From Halichondria panicea (lineage: Eukaryota > Porifera > Demospongiae > Suberitida > Halichondriidae), in the NCBI RefSeq assembly GCF_963675165.1, contig NC_087383.1, forward strand, positions 2,696,979 through 2,760,978: 64,000 bases of DNA, written 5' to 3'. How positions within the stretch are numbered: the first letter of the stretch is position 1; each line of letters opens with the position of its first letter. This document shows positions 10,291 to 20,972 of the stretch, one piece after another. The notes beneath the pieces are model-generated. The model had not been told where the DNA came from. It worked only from the letters and a program-made list of their open reading frames with translations, and ran no database searches. The position numbers and the translations under genes are program-made.

Positions 10291-10968
10291 GATTGCATGG
10301 TGGTCATGTACACACACAGGTATACAGATACAACCATCACAGCATCGTGGTAGTGGTACAGTAGTTATATAATTGCAGGTACATGTATTAATGAAAGCAC
10401 CGCGGGTGCTGATGCCTCGGTGGAGGTGCAAAGCTACATAACATAAAGCTACACACATTATCATGATGAATATTTTTGCATTTTTGCTGCATGCAAACTC
10501 AAATTGCATGGTGGTCGATCATGTACACACACACACACAGGTAATACAACCACCATGTGGTAGTGGTACAGCTGTTTGCTCACTGCATTACCACAAAACA
10601 ACAAAATACCATACAATGTTGCTATGCAAACAACATGTGGTCCTAAGCAATGATGGCTTCTAGCACTTGTATGTTAAATGGGTACTTTTTGAGGGTTACA
10701 AAAATGGCTAATCTGCGAGACCCTCAAAAATTACCCGCTATAAGGTGGTATTAATATTATAGTAAATGCTCTCACGATCTACTCTTGGTGGTATATATGG
10801 AAACTCACATACAAATTATGGTGAGGATCTGAAATGGAGAATGGGCGGGGACTAGCTTGCATATACCAGCAGATATGATATACATGTAGCTACTAACCGT
10901 TCACTGAATGTATGGAAAGCAGTGTGAAGGCTGAAGAAACTGTTAGTACGAAGTACTGCAAAGGACAT
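10291..10968. other. Spacer, no gene seen
   Basis: Contains CA-dinucleotide runs and two copies of a GTGGTAGTGGTACAG block near 10350 and 10558. The part up to 10650 is shared with the duplication blocks. Nothing recognisable in 10680-10968. Confidence 0.4.
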
Positions 10969-10969
10969 C

Positions 10970-12095
10970 AAACAGTGCATGTACATAGTGGGACCATAGG
11001 CAGTGCGTGTACATAGTGGGACCATAAGCAGTGCATGTACATAGTGGGACCATAGGCAGTGCACGTACATAGTGGGGCCATAGGCAGTGCATGTATATAG
11101 TGGGACCATAGGGAGTGCACGTACATAGTGGGACCATAGGCAGTGCACGTACATAGTGGGGACCATAGGCAGTGCACGTACATAGTGGGACCATAGGCAG
11201 TGCACGTACATAGTGGGACCATAGGCAGTGCACGTACATAGTGGGGCCATAAGCAGTGCACGTACATAGTGGGACCATAGGCAGTGCACGTACATAGTGG
11301 GACCATAAGCAGTGCACGTACAAAGTGGGACCATAGGCAGTGCACGTACAAAGTGGGACCATAGGCAGTGCACGTACATAGTGGGACCATAAGCAATGCA
11401 TGTACATAGTGGGACCATAGGCAGTGCACGTACATAGTGGGACCATAGGCAGTGCACGTACATAGTGGGACCATAAGCATGTACATAGTGGGACCATAAG
11501 CATGTACATAGTGGGACCATAGGCAGTGCATGTACATAGTGGGACCATAGGCAGTGCATGTACATAATGGGACCATAAGCAGTGCATGTACATAGTGGGG
11601 CCATAGGCAGTGCATGTACATAGTGGGACCATAAGCAGTGCATGTACATGTACATAGTGGGACCATAGGCAGTGCATGTACATAGTGGGACCATAAGCAG
11701 TGCATGTACATAGTGGGACCATAGGCAGTGCATGTACATAGTGGGACCATAAGCAGTGCATGTACATAGTGGGACCATAGGCAGTGCATGTACATAGTGG
11801 GACCATAGGCAGTGCATGTACATAGTGGGACCATAAGCAGTGCATGTACATAGTGGGGCCATAAGCAGTGCATGTACATAGTGGGACCATAGGCAGTGCA
11901 TGTACATAGTGGGACCATAGGCAGTGCATGTACATAGTGGGACCATAGGCAGTGCATGTACATAGTGGGACCATAAGCAGTGCATGTACATGTACATAGT
12001 GGGACCATAGGCAGTGCATGTACATAGTGGGACCATAGGCAGTGCATGTACATAGTGGGACCATATATAGGCAGTGCACGTACATAGTGGGACCA
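10970..12095. repeat. 28-bp minisatellite, about 40 units
   Basis: Head-to-tail units of GCAGTGCATGTACATAGTGG plus GACCATAG, 28 bp. Variants swap CATGTAC for CACGTAC, GGGAC for GGGGC, and AGGC for AAGC; a few units are shortened (near 11480-11510) or carry an extra ATGTAC (near 11645 and 11990). The unit is not a multiple of 3 and lacks stops on the minus strand, so all three minus frames stay open for about 400 codons. These ORFs are a repeat artefact. Confidence 0.95.
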
Positions 12096-12779
12096 TATAC
12101 AGTAGGTTGAATCATTCAAAGTTGAATGTTGAAGTGAGTACTCACACCACTAAACCACAAAACAAAGCTGATCATGATTATGATATACCCACAAGCTTCA
12201 TAATTATGTACAAATGTATGTGTATCTTTGCTTGAACTTCTCCTAAGTAAGTGCCTAGATTTTCAAAGAGTATCTGTAGCACTGTTTTACGGATTCAGCA
12301 TAGGATGAGGACCATGCCTTTGCTATTTTGGCTCGACATCTCCACTTCTCCCGAACAAATGCTCTATTCTTTTACAATACTTTTGCTGATGTACATTAAT
12401 TCTCTTACTTGGTTTGCTTAAGTAGTGTAGCAACACTCTGCACCTCAAGTCATTTGAATATGTATCTAGATGAACACCCACACATGTAGTCAGTGCTGTG
12501 TATTATCATGCATGGGCATCATCACTACCGTCCCCCACACATGTGCAAGACTGCCCCATACTCACCAGGGTGTCATATAGGATTTTGAAATAGAGAGAGT
12601 AATAAGAAAAGTGACTAAAAAATTTTGCTAAAAAAAAAGGTCAACTGTTAGCAAGAGAGTTCATAATAGACCTTTATCATGAACTCTTGCTGTTAGTATG
12701 TAAAATTGCCAGCTATGAACTCCGACTAGTACCTAAATGTAAATTTTAGGGGGAGGATTGGAGCTAGAGGGGGATATCG
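12096..12779. other. Spacer, no confirmed gene
   Basis: AT-rich DNA between the minisatellite and the 3' side of EFR3. A 40-codon minus-strand ORF near 12265-12390 has the reading KWRCRAKIAKAWSSSYAES, which I do not recognise. A small imperfect hairpin built on AGCAAGAG and CTCTTGCT lies at about 12650-12692. Confidence 0.35.
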
Positions 12780-13182
12780 TATTATTTTAGAGAAGTGTCA
12801 TGACCAGTCCTAGTCTAGCCAGGTCCAAGACAACCCCTACGAGCGGGAAGTTAAGTGCTGGGCGCATTGTTAAGAAGTACCAGAGACTCAGGAAGACAGG
12901 TTTATTGTACCTAGGTTTCATCTTCTTGGAGTTGCAACTGTTGGATGGTTTGCCTTTGCCTTTGACACTGCTAGTACGAGCCATACTGCTGCTGAGAACT
13001 AGTTTTACTATGCTGCAATCGAGCTAGCTTATACAGATATAAAAAAGACTTTGATTTACCTTGTGCGGTCAAAGGTTACGCGTGGGCGTTTTTGTGGGCA
13101 GTTCTAAAAATAGCTCAATACGAAGTCGGATGATTCTGAGAATAGGGCGAGTTGCATGCCCTCTTCTCTGTATACGCCCTTG
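12780..13182. mobile_element. One-ended copy of the 17493-18122 element
   Basis: Matches 17709-18122 and ends in the same terminus (TATACGCCCTTG). The left terminal repeat is missing, so this copy is truncated. It lies just 3' of the last recognisable EFR3 exon. Small ORFs on both strands differ by several amino-acid changes between the two copies, which argues against a conserved protein. Confidence 0.6.
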
Positions 13183-13245
13183 ATGACACCCTGCTCACCC
13201 TGCTCACCCTTTAGAAGACTGCCCCCCCCATACACACACACTCAC

Positions 13246-16200
13246 CCCTCTAGAAGAATGTCCCACTATAGCCTTTGGAGCTGTCTCCCTTCTCTTAGCA
13301 ATCACTCCATCGATGTGTGTCGTCTTGAGTACCTCGTTTCGACTAATCTTGGACGCTAGATGCAGCACACCCGCCACTGTAGCATGTAGCACCACTCTGT
13401 GATGTGCCTCAAGGCCTTTCTCCTTCACAGCAAACTCTTGCAGCTGGTGTAGGAAGACCAGTATATCTGAGAGCCCTTGATAAGAGAATTCCAGTGTCAG
13501 GAGAAATACGAGTTGGTAGAAAGCGAGTGTGTTAGCAGGGCTAGTGCAGAGAGCTTTGGCCAGTTCCAGGAGATTGGTGAAGAGAGAGTTGACTGTTTTA
13601 GAGAGGAATCTTTTCAAAACCAAACCCAGTGAGAGCCCTACAGCCTCCAGACTCACCCAATCACTGCACAAGAGGAGGGTATAAATACACATACATGTAG
13701 CTGTACGCACTGCACATGATTGTATAAATACATGTAGTGAAAGCTAAGACAAAAGCTCATATGGACCTGTATAACTGACAAATAAAGTCTAGTATGCCTC
13801 AAATGCACACTGAACATAGCAAGGTACGCACGCACGCACACATACGCACGTGTTGAGAGGAATCTTGTCCTTGTTGGCATGGTGATCTACGAGACGATGC
13901 CAGAGTAGGGCCACATCCAACTGTGTGCTGGGTTCTCGTATGAGGAGCAATTGGACGAGGGAGGCAAACAGTTGCCCTGGGAACGCGGTCTCCAGCACTG
14001 ATGCGTGACAGGTGTCAGCCACTGCCTTCAAACACTTGACCAGGGAGGTATAGTCAACATGGGGCTGCATAATAAAGGAGAGAATACAATTATGGAAGCA
14101 TAAACACTTAGTAATGCACGCAGTCTATTGTGCATGGTCACATAATTATAATTATATATAAGCAGATCATCCTCTATAATATTCCCCACTTGGGGTCTGT
14201 ATCATAGCAACTGGCTGGGGTTTAACTACCATAAACCCCAGCCCTTGGCCTGGAGCACATTCCTCATAAACTCCCTTGCCTTGAGGGCGCACTGATTTTA
14301 TACTAGATCTACACAGCCAAAAAGAAGCTAGACACTTGTTGACAAAGGCAGGACAGATGGGTGGGGCTCACTAAACACCAGGAAGGCTGGAGGATGGCCG
14401 GGTGGGGCTCACTGCTTGGACATTGACAAGTTAGTGCGTAGAGCTAGAAGCTTAGCACTGGCTAAAAGCTATACGCACAACCTTTTTGCCTCAATAGTTT
14501 TTGAGACAGTTAGCTAGTTGTATCCAAGGTAAGGTAGCTTAGGTAACAAGTACTTTTCATTAAAGTGGGTATATAACACTTACTGTCCACTACATTTGAA
14601 TTTATGGCAAACGTAAACCATCCTTGGCCTCGGAGCTTCACCCTCGTCCTCGGATGTTTACTGCCATAAATTCTGATGTATGGACAATAAGTATAACATA
14701 ATATCATAGTCTACTCAAAGGTTACTGCTATAAACAGGATTCACGAAGGCACCAGAATCATAGAACACGTACATGTACAAACAGTGTTTATGACAGGAAA
14801 CTAAACACATACATGTACACAAATAGCTAAATGAAGCAACAGCTTTATAATTACAATTCTCACCTGTTTTGAGTGTCCTGAGGTGCCAGAGGATGTACAG
14901 ACAGTCCAGTGGTGGCTCCGCTATCAAGACCCCCTGAGGCCACGGGTACATAAGAGTTGATGAGCCCCAGTATATCTGGCTTATGATAGTCGGGAAGGAC
15001 TCCTGCAAACTCCCCCACAGTGATAGTGATGGATTGCTGAAAGGTCAGAGAGGACGTGAGGTCGGAGGGGCCTTCTGAAACAGTTTCTATGGAGATACGG
15101 AGGTGGCGGACCAGTGTACGGAATATATCCAGTACAGACGGACCTGCATGAGTGGACACAAGCTAAGTAATGTAAATACATGTATGCAGATTTAAAGCGT
15201 GGAATTAAACCATACTACCGTATTACTAGAATGTTTTGCGAGCATCAAACATTTGCGAATTGTGCGAGGGTTGATCAATTCGCAACAATAATATCTGCAA
15301 AACCTAAATTATTAGTAGTAAATACACACGATCCTTGCCAGAACGCAATAGTTAGATCGCAAAGGGTCACATTTTCTGCTGATTTGGCTCATTCGAAAAG
15401 GTTTTTCACCAGAAAAATATTCTAGTAATACGGTACGTATAATTATAAAGATTAAGCCAGTGTCAAAACATACAATGTCATGTACAAACTTTAATAACAG
15501 CTATGAAAGCATCTGCGTATGAAGAATAAATGCGTATAGCCTTCTTTAGAAAATGGCCCCAAAATAGTGTTGAAACCATACAAGTACTCTACCATGGAGA
15601 CTCACCTAGAGAGCTGTCTGCTGCCACGGCAACACACTTAGAGAGTGTGCCGAGGATCCCCTGTTTGGTCTCCCAGGACTCCTTCACCCTGGCATCCAGG
15701 TGGTCCACCAGCGACTGGACGGCCTTGTACCGATCCTGTCTCTGTGGGGGTACATGTACAGTGGATAATGTACACTGGGGGGCTGTGGGGGTACGTGTAT
15801 TATAGTGGATAATGTACACAGGGGGGCTGTGGGGGAGGTACATTTAAGATAATGTACCCTGGGGGACTCGGGCTGTGGGGGGCACATGTAAGTGGATAAT
15901 GTACACTGGGGGCTGTGGGGGTACATGTAAGTGGATAATGTACACCGGGGGCTGTGGGGGTACATGTAAGTGGATAATGTACACTGGGGGCTGTGGGGGC
16001 ACACGTAAGTGGATAATGTACACTGGGAGGCTGTGGGGGCACATGTAAGTGGATAATGTACACTGGGAGGCTGTGGGGGCACATGTAAGTGGATAATGTA
16101 CACTGGGGGCTGTGGGGGCACATGTAAGTGGATAATGTACACTGGGAGGCTGTGGGGGCACATGTAAGTGGATAATGTACACTGGGGGCTGTGGGGGCAC

Positions 16201-19200
16201 ATGTAAGTGGATAATGTACACTGGGGGCTGTGGGGGCACATGTAAGTGGATAATGTACACTGGGGGCTGTGGGGGCACATGTAAGTGGATAATGTACACT
16301 GGGGGCTGTGGGGGCACATGTAAGTGGATAATGTACACTGGGGGCTGTGGGGGCACATGTAAGTGGATAATGTACACTGGGAGGCTGTTGGGGGTACATG
16401 TAAGTGGATAATGTACACTGGGAGGCTGTGGGGGGTACATGTAAGTGGATAATGTACACTGGGAGGCTGTGGGGGCACATGTAAGTGGATAATGTACACT
16501 GGGGGCTGTGGGGGTATATGTAAGTGGATAATGTACACTGGGAGGCTGTGGGGGGTACATGTAAGTGGATAATGTACACTGGGAGGCTGTGGGGGGTACA
16601 TGTAAGTGGATAATGTACACTGGGGGCTGTGGGGGCACATGTAAGTGGATAATGTACACTGGGGGCTGTGGGGGCACATGTAAGTGGATAATGTACACTG
16701 GGGGCTGTGGGGGTACATGTAAGTGGATAATGTACACTGGGGGCTGTGGGGGCACATGTAAGTGGATAATGTACACTGGGAGGCTGTGGGGGGTACATGT
16801 AAGTGGATAATGTACACTGGGAGGCTGTGGGGGGTACATGTAAGTGGATAATGTACACTGGGAGGCTGTGGGGGCACATGTAAGTGGATAATGTACACTG
16901 GGGGCTGTGGGGGTACATGTAAGTGGATAATGTACACTGGGAGGCTGTGGGGGGTACATGTAAGTGGATAATGTACACTGGGAGGCTGTGGGGGGTACAT
17001 GTAAGTGGATAATGTACACTGGGGGCTGTGGGGGCACATGTAAGTGGATAATGTACACTGGGAGGCTGTGGGGGGCTACGTATAATTATATCAAGATATA
17101 ATTTTTGGTTACGAAATACTGAATGTAGGGCATAATAGGTTCTTTCCACAAGCATAATAGGCTGAATTTGGGGCAGTGCTCAAAAGCATAATAGGCATCC
17201 AGGTGGTCCACCAGCGACTGGACGGCCTTGTACCGATCCTGTCTCTATGGGGGTACGTGTACAGTGGATAATGTACACTAGAGGGCTGTGGAGGGATAAG
17301 ATAATGTACACTGGGGGGTACATGTCTACACTGTAAGTAGACACTGGAGGGAACAATTGAAATGCTTGAATAAACAATCTTGTTCAGAAAGTGACGGAGT
17401 ATGTTGGACCTGAAAGCTATCAATGTTACGTTGTGGACAGTCAAGTCAGAATTTACAGTCGACCGTACACGACCATAAGTATCAAGCATGATCAAGGGCG
17501 TATACAGAGAAGAGGGCATGCAACTCACTATGTATCCTACGTACTCATCCGACTTCGTATCAGAGACCGGATATGCTAAAAATAGAATTCAGTATACGGA
17601 CGTGAACAAGTGGGCGGTGCTGTTTACGGAGTTATAATTATGGGCGTGTACATCAGAGCTGCCTTTGCTAGCTAGCTAGCTAGCTAACATAACATGAACA
17701 GTGCAGTATTATTTTAGAGAAGTGTCATGACCAGTCCTAGTCCAGCCAGGTCCAATACAACCCCTTCGAGCAGAAAGTTAAGTGCTGGGCGCATTGTTAA
17801 GAAGTACCAGAGACTCAGGAAGACAGGTTTATTGTACCTACATGTAGGTTTCATCTTCTTGGAGTTGCAACTGTTGGATGGTTTGCCTCTTTGCCTTTGA
17901 CACTGCTAGTACGAGCCATACTGCTGCTGAGAACTAGTTTTACTATGCTGCAATCAAGCTAGCTAGCTAGCACAGATATAAAAAATACTTTGATTTACCT
18001 TGTGCGGTCAAAGGTTACGCATGGGCGTTTTTGTGGGCAGTTCTAAAAATAGCTCAATACAAAGTCGGATGATCTGAGAATAGGGCGAGAGTTGCATGCC
18101 CTCTTCTCTGTATACGCCCTTGGCATGGTGCACTAATAATAATACACTATGGTGAGAACCGTTTCCAAGTTGGCCACCAGTATATACGTGTACCTGCATG
18201 GCTTCCACGACGATGACGTACACACCAGCTGTGAATTCCTTGTCTGATATCCATAGTTTGTTTAGGTCAAAGTGTCTACAAGGGAAGCAATGGAGTGGTA
18301 CTATATATACACAGGAAATGAGACAATGGTTGTCATGGTACTAGACCTGCTGAGACAATAGGTCATAGCACTTTACTAACATCAGGAGTTCAATAAGAAT
18401 CCTAATGCACTCCTGCTGAATGCAGTTACATTTAAGTTAGGGAAACCACCTTGCCTACAAGTACAGTGTTGTAATACCTACGCATGTACACTGTATACAT
18501 ATACATTAGGGAAACCACCTTGCCTACAAGTAGCACCTACGCACACGAGGCATTGACTGACTTACTGCAGTATTGGCTTGAGGACACTGTCGATGTGAGA
18601 GAGTCTGGCAAAAGTGATGAGCTCAGTGAGACTATCCTGAGAGTACCCTCCCAGACTGTCTCCCTCCTCCACAACAGGCTGGATCTCACCAGACTCTCTG
18701 TCAGAGTGGGAGGGGGGTTACTATGGGCACACACGGCATACTCATACACATTGCCTAAGGCCACCAATGGGTAATAGTGCGTGTACGTCGCTCATTGAAG
18801 CTACAGTATGTATGATTGTGTATTAGCCAGTGCTCCAGGAGCAGCAACTTGTAGATACTATTAATGTTATTACATAATTATAGTATACCTTGACTGGGCG
18901 ACACTGTGACTGTGCATATTGAAGAGGAAGGGCGGCACTATCTTGTTCATGTGATCAAGGTCCCAAATGTTCATCTGGAGGTTGTCTTGCCGACCAATCT
19001 TCTTTATTACTCCCCTCAGCCGTTGCAACCCAGCCATCTGCGTCCTGTGTGAGGTGTAGTGGGGAGGGGTGGAGTTGGTGATATAAGCAATGTGATCACA
19101 AGTAATGCATGTGGCAGAGCACCCTAAGCGCGGTACAGTTAAAATATGACACCTAACACTTCGAACTGTGGCCACTCAAACTCATTTCATTTCAAAACAG

Positions 19201-20100
19201 TGAATGTGCTCACACTCGTGATATTTGTCGGCGTCGTCGACATTCTTGGTGAGGCTAAGAGAGGCAAAGCGGTGGATGAGGAAGTCGTACTGTCTGTGGT
19301 AGGGGGTGTTCCCTTCCTCTCGCTCGGCAAACTTCACAAACTGTGTGTGTGTGGAGGAAGGGTCGTCAATGTGTTGTATACACAATACACTATTAACAAA
19401 ATGAAAAGTATATGTACATGCAATCTAATCGTGAAGATACACGTTCACTCTCTGCACTCACCCACCCACCCACCCACACACTCTACTCACACACCCACTC
19501 CCACAACCACACACATCACACTCCCCCCTACTCACCGAATTGGTGGCCAGTTCTGTGTTGCTAGTTTCCAGCATATTATGCAGTATATCCAGGTAGCTAT
19601 CCACAATCAACTGGAGCTTTCGTGAGTCACAGGCTGACAGCAGCTTCTCCGTCACTTGCAGAGCCACACTCACATGCCTGGGGGGAGGGAGAGGCATGAA
19701 AATGGTATTTTGTACCACGTTTGTGAGAAAGCCATTGGTTGTATCATAGATATAACATTTAAAGTTCCCAGCCACATAAGATACATCATTTTCTGTTCCG
19801 GAGGTACGGGGATGGTCGATAAATTTCCCTAGCTATACATGACATGTCGACATTGTATACTGTACAGGTGTGTCTCTGAAATAGTCGTCTAACCCGTTTC
19901 TCTCTCTTTTGCAGGCTCTGACGCAGTCTCAGAGCGAGGTACTCTCCAATATTGTCCAGATGGTCAGGGGAGGTTTGAACAAAGAAGAGCAGCTTGTCTA
20001 TATTAGCAGACACAGGTGTGGGTGTTTGAGGGTCCTCTGGGAAGAGCCCATCAACCAGCCGTTTGTAGCGAGGTTTGGGGCAGCAGAAGCACGTCGCCAT
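13246..20100 (-). CDS. EFR3: EFR3-like plasma-membrane scaffold of the PI4-kinase complex
   Basis: EFR3 anchors the PI4KA/TTC7 complex at the plasma membrane to make PI4P. Exon 1 starts at 20100 with MATCFCCPKPRYKRLVDGLF; the N-terminal cysteines match the family's palmitoylation cluster. Other exons: 19536-19677 (TEKLLSACDS), 19216-19340 (FVKFAEREE, YHRQYDF), 18889-19044 (HMNKIVPPFLFNM), 18566-18697, 18194-18275 (HFDLNKLW), 15606-15741 (LVDHLDARVKE), 14874-15143 (LDIFRTLVRHLRIS, LPDYHKPDI), 13850-14064, 13246-13663. Most phases join cleanly, including a GA|GTGTGA donor at 19216. Unresolved: exon 1 to 2, and 14874 to 14064, where phases differ and a small exon may be missed. The last block corresponds to roughly residue 560 of about 820 in vertebrates; I find no C-terminal exons. 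Identification is strong, completeness doubtful. Confidence 0.88.
15745..17080. repeat. 39-41 bp G-rich minisatellite in an EFR3 intron, ~33 units
   Basis: Unit GTGGATAATGTACACTGGGG plus GCTGTGGGGGCACATGTAA, with length variants of 40-41 bp. It abuts the acceptor of EFR3 exon 15606-15741. On the transcribed minus strand nearly every unit contains CCCCCACAG, identical to the real acceptor next to the exon (CCCCCACAG before AGACAGG). The plus strand has many G-runs. Long ORFs of about 450 codons in three minus frames are artefacts of a stop-free unit. Confidence 0.95.
17197..17247 (-). pseudogene. Duplicated 5' part of EFR3 exon 7
   Basis: About 50 bp identical to the start of exon 15606-15741 (RQDRYKAVQSLVDHLDA) and preceded by a minisatellite-like acceptor region (17247-17330). 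The rest of the exon and its donor are absent. It marks the far edge of the minisatellite: the acceptor-plus-exon edge was duplicated and the repeat grew between the two copies. Confidence 0.8.
17493..18122. mobile_element. 630-bp inverted-repeat transposon in an EFR3 intron
   Basis: Terminal inverted repeats of about 34 bp beginning CAAGGGCGTATACAGAGAAG, followed by a second matched block (CATCCGACTT). Flanks GCATGAT (17486-17492) and GCATGGT (18123-18129) look like a 7-bp target duplication with one mismatch. No transposase. A truncated copy is at 12780-13182. Confidence 0.75.
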
Positions 20101-20144
20101 AGTTAGATCTAGTTCTGTGTCTTGATTGATTGTAGACCTAGCAT

Positions 20145-20810
20145 TTATTTGTAAAACGTAGAGCAGAGGTTTTTATGTAATATGTTGGCAACCCTGCGCT
20201 TTCTTCTGGGTTTCTCACCTGTATCGTTTGAGGTACCCCCGAACGAGTCGGGTAAGAACTCAGCTAGTTCGATAAATTCCCCTTTTTCCGATTTTTTAGA
20301 TAGTTTGTCGGGAATGGGGATGGCATTCTGGCCTACATTGACCGTATATGGAATAATGCTTGGTATCGTCGGTAATGTGGGGAGGCTCATGCGGGTTTGA
20401 GTACGGGGGGCACTAGTGGATACGAGGGGAACACGTGCTAGTGAGGTACTTGACATACCTGCCGTTCCGGTGCTGACAACAGGGCCTGAGGTGGGACTCC
20501 GTGGGGTACCCGAGCCGGAAGCAGAGATGGTTGGGATCGAGGGTGGGACTGATGGTGAGACTGATGAGGGGACGGCTGTGGGGTGGTGTTGTTGGACTGC
20601 TGCCTGAATCCGCTGGTCCATTGCGGTGATGATCGTTGGTAACACCGCGCCGAGGGCTGCCTGGACAGAATTGGCAATCATGGTGTTGAAAGTTGTCGGA
20701 GTTGTTGTCGGGTACGGGTTGGTGGAACTTATCGGCGGTGTTCCAGTTGAGGATGTGCTCGAGGAGGTAGTGGTCATCTTCATATAGAGAATTACAGGAT
20801 AGATCAGCAA
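20145..20810 (-). CDS. Pro/Ser/Thr-rich ORF, possibly retroelement-derived
   Basis: An uninterrupted 221-codon minus-strand ORF 45 bp upstream of the EFR3 start, with GC content visibly above its surroundings. It has a Ser/Thr/Pro-rich low-complexity part (residues about 10-150), a possible amphipathic stretch around AVLPTIITAMDQRIQAAVQQ, then IPIPDKLSKKSEKGEFIELA and EFLPDSF, then a basic KPRRKRR run. The KGEF(I/V)E..E(L/F)LP pattern is, from memory, common at the N-terminus of retroelement-associated proteins in cnidarians and sponges. The rest of such an element is not visible. It could also be 5' leader sequence of EFR3. No confirmed function. Confidence 0.45.
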   Translation of the reverse strand: MLIYPVILYMKMTTTSSSTSSTGTPPISSTNPYPTTTPTTFNTMIANSVQAALGAVLPTIITAMDQRIQAAVQQHHPTAVPSSVSPSVPPSIPTISASGSGTPRSPTSGPVVSTGTAGMSSTSLARVPLVSTSAPRTQTRMSLPTLPTIPSIIPYTVNVGQNAIPIPDKLSKKSEKGEFIELAEFLPDSFGGTSNDTGEKPRRKRRVANILHKNLCSTFYK

Positions 20811-20972
20811 GAGAAATCTTGAGAATTATGGGATAGACCCAGAAGAGAAGTTTTCTATTCTTTCACTGACTGCCTGACCACGTGTTTCTTGCGCATGCCC
20901 GTGTTGGTTGCAATTGGTACTCCATTATATTTCTGAGAGAGCTAGCTGCAAGGCACAGATTTATTTGCTGGA

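Larger units (their letters stand above)
2250..10650. repeat. Segmental duplication, copy A (8.4 kb)
   Basis: This block matches 30650-39090 in the same orientation almost base for base. Paired landmarks are 2256/30656, 4258/32748, 5978/34417, 7364/35811, 8737/37190 and 10463/38.9k. A third partial copy of its first part is at 39440-41700. It contains kinesin-like exons, IQGAP exon remnants, a truncated NLR and IQGAP 3' exons. Small indels and SNPs separate the copies, so the duplication is fairly recent but not identical. Confidence 0.85.

Noticed and set aside
10852-12119. Three overlapping minus-strand ORFs of 383-414 codons
   Set aside because: They are frame-shifted readings of a stop-free 28-bp minisatellite; composition and period follow the repeat, not a protein family.
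12265-12390. Minus-strand 40-codon ORF (REKWRCRAKIAKAWSS)
   Set aside because: Looked protein-like and lies 3' of EFR3, but does not resemble the EFR3 C-terminus and has no clear splice context.
12787-13027. Small basic proteins encoded on either strand of the 12.8 and 17.7-18.0 kb element
   Set aside because: The two copies differ by frameshifting indels and several non-synonymous changes; no sign of constraint.
10970-17080. CRISPR-like arrays
   Set aside because: Units are contiguous without unique spacers, and the genome is eukaryotic; these are minisatellites.
15684-17155. Three minus-strand ORFs of 404-451 codons rich in HVPPQPP
   Set aside because: Stop-free 39-41 bp minisatellite inside an EFR3 intron; no start context or domain.
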